A DNA stretch of 64,000 nt, from assembly GCF_000744785.1 (NCBI RefSeq), contig NZ_JQMO01000003.1:2418001-2482000 (forward strand), in the 5' to 3' direction. Below, piece by piece: positions 15,894 through 23,862 of this stretch. A model generated the notes under the pieces. That model saw only the letters and a program-made list of their open reading frames with translations, was not told the DNA's origin and made no database searches. The first letter of the stretch is position 1, and the number at the start of each line of letters is the position of its first letter. The translations under genes and the position numbers were made by a program. The DNA is from Kitasatospora azatica KCTC 9699 (lineage in GTDB: Bacteria > Actinomycetota > Actinomycetes > Streptomycetales > Streptomycetaceae).

Positions 15894-18590
15894 TTGAACA
15901 GCATGCCGGCGCGGGAAGCGCTGACTGGCAGCGGTCATGCCGCCGTGCCCGGACAGTCCGGCGCACCGGCAGCCGTACCCCTGGCGGCCCGCGAGCCGGC
16001 CCGCCAGCAGAGCCCCGGGCAGGGCCGTGAGCAAGCCCGTGAGCGGGCCCGCAAAAGGCCCTCGGCGCCACTGCCGGAGCCGGCCCGCTGGGGCGACGCC
16101 GACCCCGGGTCGATCTACGCCTACATCCGGGTGGCCACCTTCGCGATCGGCCCCGACGGCCGGATCAGCCAGTGGAGCGACCGGGCCGCCGACTTCTTCG
16201 CGCTGCCCGCCGCCGAGGCGGTCGGCGCCGACCCGGTCACCACCTTCGTCCCGCGCGAGCACTGGCAGAAGGGCCGGGCCCGGCTGGAACGCACGCTGGC
16301 CGGCGAGGAGTGGGTCGGCACCGCGCCCTACCGCGACCGGGACGGCGCCGAGGGCCTGGCCGAGATCTACCTGATGCCCGCGGCCGGCGCCGCCGGCGTC
16401 GACGGATCCGCCGAGGACACCACGTCCGGCGCGCTCTGCCTCGCCGTCGACCTCGGCAAACTGCGCCGGATCGAGACCGACCTGGCCGCCTCCGAGGCGG
16501 TCTTCGGCCAGACCCCGAGCGGATTCTTCCTGTTCGACCGCGACCTTCGGCTGCAGCGGGTCAACCAGGCCTTCGCCGACGCGGTCGGCGTCGAGCAGGA
16601 GGAACTGGCGGGCGTCACCGCGCACGAGCTCTTCTCGACCGCCGAGGCCGAGCGGCTGCAGGCCGCGCTGCGCCAGGTGCTGGACAGCGGCGACCCGGTG
16701 GTCGACCTGCGGTTCAACAGCGCGCTGCCGAACCGGGCCGGCGAGCGCCGCTGGGCGATCTCGCTCTACCGGCTGACCGGCCCCGGCGAGCGGCCGATGG
16801 GCGTGGCCGGGCAGGTCAACGACGTCACCAGCCGGCACGTGGCCGAGCGCGAGGCCGCCGGGGTGCGGCGCAACCTGGCCCTGGTCAACGAGGCCAGCGC
16901 GCACATCGGCTCCACCCTGGACCTGGAGACCACCGCCAAGGAACTGCTGGACGTGGTGGTCCCGCAGTTCTGCGACCTGGCCACGGTGGACCTCTACTCG
17001 GCGCTGCTCTCCGGTGAGACCGGCCCGTCGCTCTCCGGCGCCAACGGCAACCCGTACGACGGCAGCGGCGAACTGCGCCGGGTCGCCGTCTCCAGCGTGG
17101 TCGGCGGCGCCGCCGCGGTGCTCGGCGGCGATCCGCAGGCCTACGGCCAGCACGGCTACAGCTCGCACCTGGCCGCCGCCGAGGCCGGTGGCACGCTCTG
17201 CTACCCGCCGCGCTCCCCGCACGCCCGCGCGCTGCGCACCGGGCGCAGCGCGATCCCCGACCCCGGCCCCGACCCGCTGCTGCGCAGCACCCTGGTGGTG
17301 CCGCTGGTGGCCCGGGACGTGGTGCTCGGCCTGATCCAGCTCTCCCGGGCGATCGGCAGCGAGCCGTTCGACGCCCGGGACGTGGCGATCGCCGAGGAGA
17401 TCGCCGCCCGGGCGGCCGTCTGCGTGGACAACGCCCGGCTCTACCGGCGCGAGCACGAGCGGGCGCTGATCCTGCAGCGCAGCCTGCTGCCCCCGGGCAA
17501 CCCGGAGGCCAGCGGCCTGGAGATCGCCTGCCGCTACCGGCCCAGCAGCAACAACACCGAGGTCGGCGGCGACTGGTTCGACGTGATCGCGCTGCCCGGC
17601 CACCGCACCGCGCTGGTGATCGGCGACGTGATGGGCCGCGGCCTGCGGGCCGCCGTCGCGATGGGCCAACTGCGCACCGCCGTGCGCACCCTGGCCATGC
17701 TGGACCTGGAGCCGGCCGAGGTGCTCGGCGCGCTGGACGACATCGCCCGGGGCCTCGGCGACCCCGGCCCGGGACCGCTGCCCGGCTACGGCCGGCACGG
17801 CCAGGTGGACGAGGAGGCCGTCGAGGTCTACCTGGCCACCTGCGTCTACGCGGTCTACGACGCCGTCACCCGGCGATGTACCTTCGCCAACGCCGGGCAC
17901 CTGCCGCCGGTACTGCTCAGCCCGGACGAGCCGGCCCGGATGCTGGACGTGCCGCCGGGTCTGCCGCTGGGCGTCGGCGGCGAGCCCTTCGAGGAGGTCG
18001 AGCTGACCCTCCCGGACGGCGCCCTGCTCGGCCTGTACACCGACGGCCTGGTGGAATCCCGCAAGCACCAGCTGGACGAGGGCCTGCTGGCCTTCCGGAC
18101 CGCGCTGCAGAACGGCGGCCCGGTCCTGGAGACCCTCTGCGACCAGGTGCTCAGCGAGCTCGACCCGCACCACGGCGAGGACGACATCGCGCTGCTGATG
18201 GCCCGGGTCCATGCCTTCCCCGAGGACGCGGTGGGCGACTGGCAGCTGCCGCCCGAGCCGACCTCGGTGGCCAAGGCCCGCGAGCTGGCCTGCGGCTGGC
18301 TGCTGGTACGCGGTCTGGACGAGCTGGTCGACACCACCGAGCTGCTGGTCAGCGAGCTGGTGACGAACGCGCTGCGGCACGGCCGCGGCGAAATCCGGCT
18401 GCGCCTGCTGCGCGACACCACGGTGGTCTGCGAGGTCTGGGACGACGGCTACGCCCAACCCCGCCAGCGCCGCGCCCAGGAGACCGACGAGGGCGGCCGC
18501 GGCCTGCAGTTGGTCAGCCTGCTGGCCGAACGCTGGGGCAGCCGCCGCACCCCGCACGGCAAGATCGTCTGGTTCGAGCTGGGCTTCTAG
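15894..18590 (+). CDS. PAS-GAF-PP2C(SpoIIE)-HATPase multidomain phosphatase/anti-sigma regulator, copy 2
   Basis: An 898-aa paralogue of the preceding gene with the same domain order: a short basic N-terminus, two PAS-like regions (FAIGPDGRISQWSDRAADFF; GFFLFDRDLRLQRVNQAF), GAF, PP2C (VGGDWFDVIALPGHRTALVIGDVMGRG; EDDIALLMARV), then an ATPase (SELVTNALRHG, DEGGRGLQLV). The TTG at 15894 is the likely start: GGAGGGG ends 7 nt upstream. ATG 15867 or 15903 would be poorly spaced. The stop TAG interlocks with that of sdhB in the 4-base CTAG at 18587-18590. A 261-bp AT-richer gap separates it from copy 1, so each may have its own promoter. Confidence 0.88.
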   Translation: MNSMPAREALTGSGHAAVPGQSGAPAAVPLAAREPARQQSPGQGREQARERARKRPSAPLPEPARWGDADPGSIYAYIRVATFAIGPDGRISQWSDRAADFFALPAAEAVGADPVTTFVPREHWQKGRARLERTLAGEEWVGTAPYRDRDGAEGLAEIYLMPAAGAAGVDGSAEDTTSGALCLAVDLGKLRRIETDLAASEAVFGQTPSGFFLFDRDLRLQRVNQAFADAVGVEQEELAGVTAHELFSTAEAERLQAALRQVLDSGDPVVDLRFNSALPNRAGERRWAISLYRLTGPGERPMGVAGQVNDVTSRHVAEREAAGVRRNLALVNEASAHIGSTLDLETTAKELLDVVVPQFCDLATVDLYSALLSGETGPSLSGANGNPYDGSGELRRVAVSSVVGGAAAVLGGDPQAYGQHGYSSHLAAAEAGGTLCYPPRSPHARALRTGRSAIPDPGPDPLLRSTLVVPLVARDVVLGLIQLSRAIGSEPFDARDVAIAEEIAARAAVCVDNARLYRREHERALILQRSLLPPGNPEASGLEIACRYRPSSNNTEVGGDWFDVIALPGHRTALVIGDVMGRGLRAAVAMGQLRTAVRTLAMLDLEPAEVLGALDDIARGLGDPGPGPLPGYGRHGQVDEEAVEVYLATCVYAVYDAVTRRCTFANAGHLPPVLLSPDEPARMLDVPPGLPLGVGGEPFEEVELTLPDGALLGLYTDGLVESRKHQLDEGLLAFRTALQNGGPVLETLCDQVLSELDPHHGEDDIALLMARVHAFPEDAVGDWQLPPEPTSVAKARELACGWLLVRGLDELVDTTELLVSELVTNALRHGRGEIRLRLLRDTTVVCEVWDDGYAQPRQRRAQETDEGGRGLQLVSLLAERWGSRRTPHGKIVWFELGF

Positions 18591-19396
18591 TCGGTCTGCT
18601 CCCCAGAGCCCTTGGAGTCCCCGGAGTCCTTGGAGTCCCTGGGGCGCAGCCCGATCTTGTTGCCCAGCCAGACCAGCGGGTCGTACTTGCGGTCGGCGAC
18701 CCGTTCCTTGAGCGGGATCAGCGCATTGTCGGTGATCTTGATGTGCTCGGGGCAGACCTCGGTGCAGCACTTGGTGATGTTGCAGTAGCCGAGGCCGTGC
18801 AGCTCCTGGGCGTCCTTCTTGCGGTCCAGCCCGCTCTCGGCCGCGGCGTCCAGCGGGTGCATGTCCAGCTCGGCGACCCGCATCAGGAAGCGCGGACCGG
18901 CGAAGGCGGCCTTGTTCTCCTCGTGGTCGCGCACCGCGTGGCAGGTGTCCTGGCAGAGGAAGCACTCGATGCACTTGCGGAACTCCTGCGAGCGCTGCAC
19001 GTCCTGCTGCCGCATCCGGTACTCGCCCGGCGCCAGTCCGGGTGGCGGCACGAAGGCCGGGACCTCGCGGGCCTTGGCGTAGTTGAACCCCACGTCGGTG
19101 ACCAGGTCGCGGACCGGGGGGAAGGCCCGCAGCGGGGTGAGCACCACCGGCTCGCCGGGCGGCAGCACCGACATCCGGGTCATGCAGAGCAGCCGCGGCC
19201 GCCCGTTCACCTCGGCGCTGCAGGAGCCGCACTTGCCCGCCTTGCAGTTCCACCGCACGGCCAGGTCGGGCGCCTGGGTGGCCTGCAGCCGGTGCACCAC
19301 GTCGAGCACCACCTCGCCCTCGTTGACCTCGACCTGGTAGCTCACGAACCCGCCCTGGCCGGCTTCCCCGCGCCAGACCCGGAACTCATAGCTCAT
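18587..19396 (-). CDS. sdhB: Succinate dehydrogenase/fumarate reductase iron-sulfur subunit
   Basis: A 269-aa Fe-S subunit passing electrons from SdhA flavin to quinone in the membrane-bound complex. Cluster ligands are present: 2Fe-2S in CKAGKCGSCSAEVNGRPRLLC, then two [CxxCxxC..C] sets, CIECFLCQDTC and CNITKCCTEVCPEH, for the 4Fe-4S and 3Fe-4S centres. It starts ATG at 19396, overlapping sdhA by 11 bases. The C-terminus has an unusual hydrophilic extension (RDSKDSGDSKGSGEQTD) made by a 9-bp tandem repeat at 18602-18637. Confidence 0.93.
   Translation of the reverse strand: MSYEFRVWRGEAGQGGFVSYQVEVNEGEVVLDVVHRLQATQAPDLAVRWNCKAGKCGSCSAEVNGRPRLLCMTRMSVLPPGEPVVLTPLRAFPPVRDLVTDVGFNYAKAREVPAFVPPPGLAPGEYRMRQQDVQRSQEFRKCIECFLCQDTCHAVRDHEENKAAFAGPRFLMRVAELDMHPLDAAAESGLDRKKDAQELHGLGYCNITKCCTEVCPEHIKITDNALIPLKERVADRKYDPLVWLGNKIGLRPRDSKDSGDSKGSGEQTD
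18602..18637. repeat. 9-bp tandem repeat in the 3' end of sdhB
   Basis: Four 9-bp units, CTTGGAGTC-like on the + strand (18611-18619, 18620-18628 CCCGGAGTC, 18629-18637, plus a diverged unit at 18602-18610). In the sdhB frame they encode a repeated D-S-K/G tripeptide just before the stop codon. Confidence 0.75.
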
Positions 19397-21248
19397 CGGA
19401 CAGCTCCTCCGGTGTGAAGTACTTCGCCAGCTCGGTGCGGTCGAACAGGGCCAGCAGGTCGGCGCGGAACGGCGGGTTGGCCTGCCGGACCACCTCGACC
19501 TGCTGGTCCGTCAGCGAGCAGACCAGGTTGACCCGGCGCCAGTCGCGGTCCATGCCCGGCCAGTCCTCCCGGGTGTGGCCGCCGCGGCTCTCCCGGCGCA
19601 GCAGCGCGGCGCGGGCCACGCACTCCGAGACCAGCAGCATGTTGCGCAGGTCCAGGGCCAGGTGCCAGCCGGGGTTGAACTGGCGGTGGCCCTCCACGGT
19701 GACCTCGGCGGCCCGTCGGCGCAGCACCGCGAGCCGGTCCAGGGCCTGCTTCATCTCGCCGGCCCGCCGGATGATGCCGACCAGGTCGTTCATGGTCTGC
19801 TGGAGCTCCTGGTGCAGCGCGTACGGGTGCTCCCGGCCCTCGCCGAACGGTGCCAGCGCCTCGGCGGCGGCCGCGTCCAGTTCGGCCCGCTCGGGCACCG
19901 GGCGCCCGCCCAGGCCCCGCGCGTACTCGGCTGCGTGCAGCCCGGCCCGGCGGCCGAAGACCAGCAGGTCGGAGAGCGAGTTGCCGCCCAGCCGGTTGGA
20001 GCCGTGCATCCCGCCGGCCACCTCGCCGCAGGCGTACAGACCGGGCACCGAGGGGCTGGCCGCGGTGTCGGGGTCCACCTCGACGCCACCCATCACGTAG
20101 TGGCAGGTCGGCCCGACCTCCATCGGCTCGCGGGTGATGTCCACGTCCGCGAGCTCCTTGAACTGGTGGTGCATCGAGGGCAGCCGCCGGATGATCTCCT
20201 CGGCCGGCAGCCGGCTGGAGACGTCCAGGTAGACCCCGCCGTGCGGGGTGCCGCGCCCGGCCTTGACCTCGGAGTTGATCGCCCGGGCGACCTCGTCGCG
20301 GGGCAGCAGCTCGGGCGGGCGGCGGTGGGCGGCCGGGTCGGCGTACCAGCCGTCGGCCTCCGCCTCGGTCTCGGCGTACTGGCCGCGGAAGACCTCGGGG
20401 ACGTAGTCGAACATGAACCGCTTGCCCTCGCTGTTGCGCAGCACCCCGCCGTCGCCGCGCACCGACTCGGTGACCAGGATCCCCTTCACCGAGGGCGGCC
20501 AGACCATGCCGGTCGGGTGGAACTGGATGAACTCCATGTTGAGCAGCCGGGCGCCGGCGAGCAGTGCGAGCGCGTGCCCGTCGCCGGTGTACTCCCAGGA
20601 GTTGGAGGTCACTTTGAAGGACTTGCCGATCCCGCCGGTGGCCAGGATCACGGCGGGTGCGGCGATGGTGAAGAACTGGCCGCTCTCGCGCCGGTAGCCG
20701 AAGACGCCGGCGACGCGTTCACCGTCTTTCAATATTCGCGTAACCGTATATTCCTGAAATACCTTCAGGCCTGATTCGTAGTCGCCCGATTCCCGGTGGT
20801 CCCGCTGTTGCAGCGCCACCACCTGCTGCTGCAGGGTGCGGATCAGCTCGAGTCCGGTGCGGTCGCCGACGTGGGCCAGCCGCGGGTACTCGTGCCCGCC
20901 GAAGTTGCGCTGGGAGATCCGGCCGTCCTTGGTCCGGTCGAACAGCGCACCCCAGGTCTCCAGCTCCCAGACCCGGTCCGGCGCCTCCTTGGCGTGCAGT
21001 TCGGCCATCCGCCAGTGGTTGAGGAACTTGCCGCCGCGCATGGTGTCGCGGAAGTGCACCTGCCAGTTGTCCGCGCTGTTCGCATTGCCCATCGAGGCGG
21101 CGATCCCGCCCTCGGCCATCACGGTGTGCGCCTTGCCGAAGAGCGACTTGCAGATCACCGCGACCCGCAGCCCCTGCTGCCGGGCCTCGATCGCGGCCCG
21201 CAGTCCGGCCCCGCCGGCGCCGACCACCACGACGTCGTACTCCTCCAT
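19386..21248 (-). CDS. sdhA: Succinate dehydrogenase/fumarate reductase flavoprotein subunit
   Basis: A 620-aa catalytic subunit with covalently bound FAD, oxidising succinate to fumarate. Seen: Rossmann motif VVVVGAGGAGLRAAIEA, the FAD-linking region KSLFGKAHTVMAEGGIAAS (His after A), the substrate-site block QFHPTGMVWP, and the active-site Arg region EPMEVGPTCHYVMGGVEVD. ATG 21248 has GGGAG 7 nt upstream. It lies 14 bp after sdhC and overlaps sdhB by 11 bases. A 60-bp internal stretch (20718-20777) is only about 42% GC, with AT-ending codons unlike the rest of the gene. Confidence 0.95.
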   Translation of the reverse strand: MEEYDVVVVGAGGAGLRAAIEARQQGLRVAVICKSLFGKAHTVMAEGGIAASMGNANSADNWQVHFRDTMRGGKFLNHWRMAELHAKEAPDRVWELETWGALFDRTKDGRISQRNFGGHEYPRLAHVGDRTGLELIRTLQQQVVALQQRDHRESGDYESGLKVFQEYTVTRILKDGERVAGVFGYRRESGQFFTIAAPAVILATGGIGKSFKVTSNSWEYTGDGHALALLAGARLLNMEFIQFHPTGMVWPPSVKGILVTESVRGDGGVLRNSEGKRFMFDYVPEVFRGQYAETEAEADGWYADPAAHRRPPELLPRDEVARAINSEVKAGRGTPHGGVYLDVSSRLPAEEIIRRLPSMHHQFKELADVDITREPMEVGPTCHYVMGGVEVDPDTAASPSVPGLYACGEVAGGMHGSNRLGGNSLSDLLVFGRRAGLHAAEYARGLGGRPVPERAELDAAAAEALAPFGEGREHPYALHQELQQTMNDLVGIIRRAGEMKQALDRLAVLRRRAAEVTVEGHRQFNPGWHLALDLRNMLLVSECVARAALLRRESRGGHTREDWPGMDRDWRRVNLVCSLTDQQVEVVRQANPPFRADLLALFDRTELAKYFTPEELSDEL

Positions 21249-21262
21249 ACGGGGGCTCCCTC

Positions 21263-22033
21263 TCAGAACAGCTTCGGATCGGCGAAGACGCCCGACGAGA
21301 CCAGGTACACGTACAGGTCGGCCAGCCCGACCGAGGCCAGCGAGCACCAGGCGAGCAGCATGTGACGGACGTTCAGCCGACCGACCAGCTGCCAGGCGCG
21401 GTAGCGCACCGGGTGCTTGGAGAAGTGCCGCAGCCGCCCGCCGACGATGTGCCGGCAGGAGTGGCAGGAGAGCGTGTACGCCCAGATCAGCACCACGTTG
21501 GCGAGCAGCACCAGGGTGCCGAGGCCGGCGTGCCCCCAGTTCCCGGCGGCGTCCCGGAAGCCGAGCACCGCGTCGTAGCTGAGGATCCCGGCGACCGGGA
21601 TGGCCAGGTAGAAGAAGTACCGGTGCAGGTTCTGCAGGACCAGCGGGAACCGGGTCTCGCCGGTGTACTTGGCGTGCGGCTCGGCCACCGCGCAGGCCGG
21701 CGGCGAGGACCAGAAGGCCCGGTAGTACGCCTTGCGGTAGTAGTAGCAGGTCAGCCGGAAGCCGAGCGGGAAGACCAGCACCAGCAGCGCCGGCGACAGC
21801 CGCCACCAGTCGCCGACCACCGCCCAGTCGGCGCCGGCCCGCATCGGCACGCAGTCGGCGGCCAGGCAGGGGGAGTAGAACGGGGAGACGTACGGCGCCG
21901 CGTAGTAGTGCGCGCCTTCGAAGGCCCGCCAGGTCGAGTAGGCGATGAAGACCAGCAGACCGGCCGCCGTCGTCAGCTGCGGCAGCCACCAGCGGTCGGT
22001 ACGGAGGGTACGTTCCGGGATCGCTAAGGTCAT
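21263..22033 (-). CDS. sdhC: Succinate dehydrogenase b-type cytochrome/membrane anchor subunit, with TTA codon
   Basis: A 256-aa membrane subunit with about five transmembrane helices, as in actinobacterial single-anchor SDH enzymes that use menaquinone. His residues in helices (LQNLHRYFFYLAIP, CHSCRHIVGGRLRHFSKH) are candidate haem ligands. A Cys-containing external loop (SPCLAADCVP) follows the first helix. Codon 3 is TTA (22025-22027), the codon read by the bldA tRNA in Streptomyces. No clear Shine-Dalgarno is seen, and a perfect CRP-type palindrome lies 8 bp upstream of the ATG. First gene of sdhCAB. Confidence 0.85.
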   Translation of the reverse strand: MTLAIPERTLRTDRWWLPQLTTAAGLLVFIAYSTWRAFEGAHYYAAPYVSPFYSPCLAADCVPMRAGADWAVVGDWWRLSPALLVLVFPLGFRLTCYYYRKAYYRAFWSSPPACAVAEPHAKYTGETRFPLVLQNLHRYFFYLAIPVAGILSYDAVLGFRDAAGNWGHAGLGTLVLLANVVLIWAYTLSCHSCRHIVGGRLRHFSKHPVRYRAWQLVGRLNVRHMLLAWCSLASVGLADLYVYLVSSGVFADPKLF

Positions 22034-22041
22034 CCTGCGAG

Positions 22042-22057
22042 TGTGACGTTGATCACA
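22042..22057. promoter_or_regulatory. Perfect CRP-type palindrome in front of sdhC
   Basis: TGTGACGTTGATCACA has exact TGTGA and TCACA half sites with a 6-bp centre. It lies 8 bp upstream of the sdhC start and about 100 bp upstream of the divergent lipoprotein gene. The sequence matches the bacterial CRP consensus and largely fits the GTG-N6-GNCAC pattern I recall for Streptomyces Crp. Its position over the sdhC leader would favour repression of sdh or activation of the divergent gene. Confidence 0.6.
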
Positions 22058-22155
22058 ATCCCGGGGAAGGGTTCTGACGAGACCTGTTCGGCCAACCGAG
22101 TGTCAGCTTGTCGTGCCGTCAGCTTTTCTGCACCGGGCCGGAGTTGAGTGGTCCC

Positions 22156-23730
22156 ATGAAGCGACTGCTCGCCGCCGTGCTGCTGCTCGGCACACTGTCG
22201 GCCTGCTCCGGCGGACCGGCCCCCGCCCCGTCCGCCCAGGCCGCCCGGGACCTGACCCCCGTCGACCGCGGCGCGGTCCGCGACGGCGGCACGCTGCGCT
22301 GGGCGGTGGACGAGGTGCCCGCCTCGCTGGACGTGTACGCCGCCGACGCCCCGGCGGACACCGCGCTGATCGCGCACGCGCTGCTGCCCAGCCTCTACCG
22401 GCTGGACGACCACGCCCGGCCGTTCGCCGACCCCGACTACCTGGCCGGTGCCCAGGTCGCCGACCGGACCGTCACCTACCGCCTGAACCCCAAGGCGGTC
22501 TGGAGCGACGGCACCCCGCTGACCGCCGCCGACTTCACCGCCCAGTGGACGGCGCTGCGCGCCAACCACCCCGGCTACGCGGCGATCGAGTCGGTCGCCC
22601 CGGGCGCGGACCCGCACCAGGTGAAGGTGGTCTTCCGGCAGCCGTACCCCGAGTGGCAGGCGCTGTTCAGTCCGCTCTACCCGGCCGCGACCGGCTTCGC
22701 CGGCACCCCGCTGAGCGCCGGGCCGCTGACGGTCAAGTCGCTGGACGCCAAGGGCGGGAAGGCCTCGCTGGTGCGCAACCCGCGCTGGTGGGGCGATGCG
22801 GTGAAAGTCGACGGGATCGACTTCCTGGCCACGCCCAACCGCCTGGACGCGCTGGACCAGAACCAGGTCGACGTGGCCGCCCTGGAGGGCGCCGTCGACC
22901 ACCCGCCGCTGGCCAAGTCCGCCGACGCGCTGGACTCCTCGGTGCAGGCGCTGAAGCGGGCCGAGGCGCTGCCCGGCATCACCCTGCACCGGGCCGCCGC
23001 TCCCGCCTGGACCCAGCTCACCCTGAACGGCGCCCGCGGCCCGCTGGCGGACGCCGCCGTGCGCCGCGCGATCGCCGCCGCCGTGGACCGCAGGAAGCTC
23101 GCCGAGGCCGCGCTCGCCCCGCTCGGCCTGCCCGCCACCACGCTGGGCAACCACCTGCTGATGGCCGATCAGGAGGGCTACCGCGACAACAGCGCGGCGC
23201 TCGGCGCCAGCGCCAAGGAGCTGCACCTCGAGCTGAACCTGCTCTACCCGGACGGATCGGCCACCGCCCGCCGGACCGCCGACGCGCTGACCGCCCAGCT
23301 GGCCACCGCCGGCGTGACCCTGCACCCGCAGGCGGTGCCCGCGGCCGGCTTCGTCCACGACCACCTGGCCGGCGGCGACTGGGACCTCGCGCTCTTCTCC
23401 TGGCCGGCCACCGCCTTCCCGGCCGTGGACGAGCGCCCGCTCTACGCCAAACCGCGCCCGGGAACCGACGGCAAGCCGGTGGCCGGCCTGAACTTCGGCG
23501 GGACCGGCACCGACGAGATCGACCAGCTCTTCGACCGGGCCGCCGCCGAACCCGACCAGGTCAAGCGCACCGCGCTGCTGCAGCAGGCCGACGCCCGGAT
23601 CTGGGAGCTGGGCCACTCGGTCCCGCTCTACCAGCGCCCCGAGCTGGTCGCGGTGCGGTCCTCCGTGGCCGGTGCGGGCGCCTACGGCTTCGGCTGGCCG
23701 CGCTTCCAGGACCTCGGGTTCCAGCGCTGA
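22156..23730 (+). CDS. Family 5 (peptide/nickel-type) solute-binding lipoprotein
   Basis: A 524-aa extracytoplasmic binding protein. The lipoprotein signal peptide is MKRLLAAVLLLGTLSAC with lipobox L-S-A-C (Cys about 17). SBP family 5 features: YRLNPKAVWSDGTPLTAADFTAQWTALR, VRNPRWWGD and DNSAALGASAKELHL-type spacing. It presumably delivers a peptide-like ligand to an ABC importer, but no permease gene adjoins it, so it may share the nearby permeases. ATG 22156 is chosen because it opens the signal peptide; the Shine-Dalgarno is weak. Confidence 0.9.
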   Translation: MKRLLAAVLLLGTLSACSGGPAPAPSAQAARDLTPVDRGAVRDGGTLRWAVDEVPASLDVYAADAPADTALIAHALLPSLYRLDDHARPFADPDYLAGAQVADRTVTYRLNPKAVWSDGTPLTAADFTAQWTALRANHPGYAAIESVAPGADPHQVKVVFRQPYPEWQALFSPLYPAATGFAGTPLSAGPLTVKSLDAKGGKASLVRNPRWWGDAVKVDGIDFLATPNRLDALDQNQVDVAALEGAVDHPPLAKSADALDSSVQALKRAEALPGITLHRAAAPAWTQLTLNGARGPLADAAVRRAIAAAVDRRKLAEAALAPLGLPATTLGNHLLMADQEGYRDNSAALGASAKELHLELNLLYPDGSATARRTADALTAQLATAGVTLHPQAVPAAGFVHDHLAGGDWDLALFSWPATAFPAVDERPLYAKPRPGTDGKPVAGLNFGGTGTDEIDQLFDRAAAEPDQVKRTALLQQADARIWELGHSVPLYQRPELVAVRSSVAGAGAYGFGWPRFQDLGFQR

Positions 23731-23862
23731 GCAGGCCGTCCGCTTCGCGGGACCCGTCGGCGGCCACGTACCATAGGACAAGCCGTGGCATGTTACGCCC
23801 GGCGGGTGGACCGGGACAGGCCGGGGCGCCACAACCCACGACTCCGGGAGAGTTCGCTCCGC

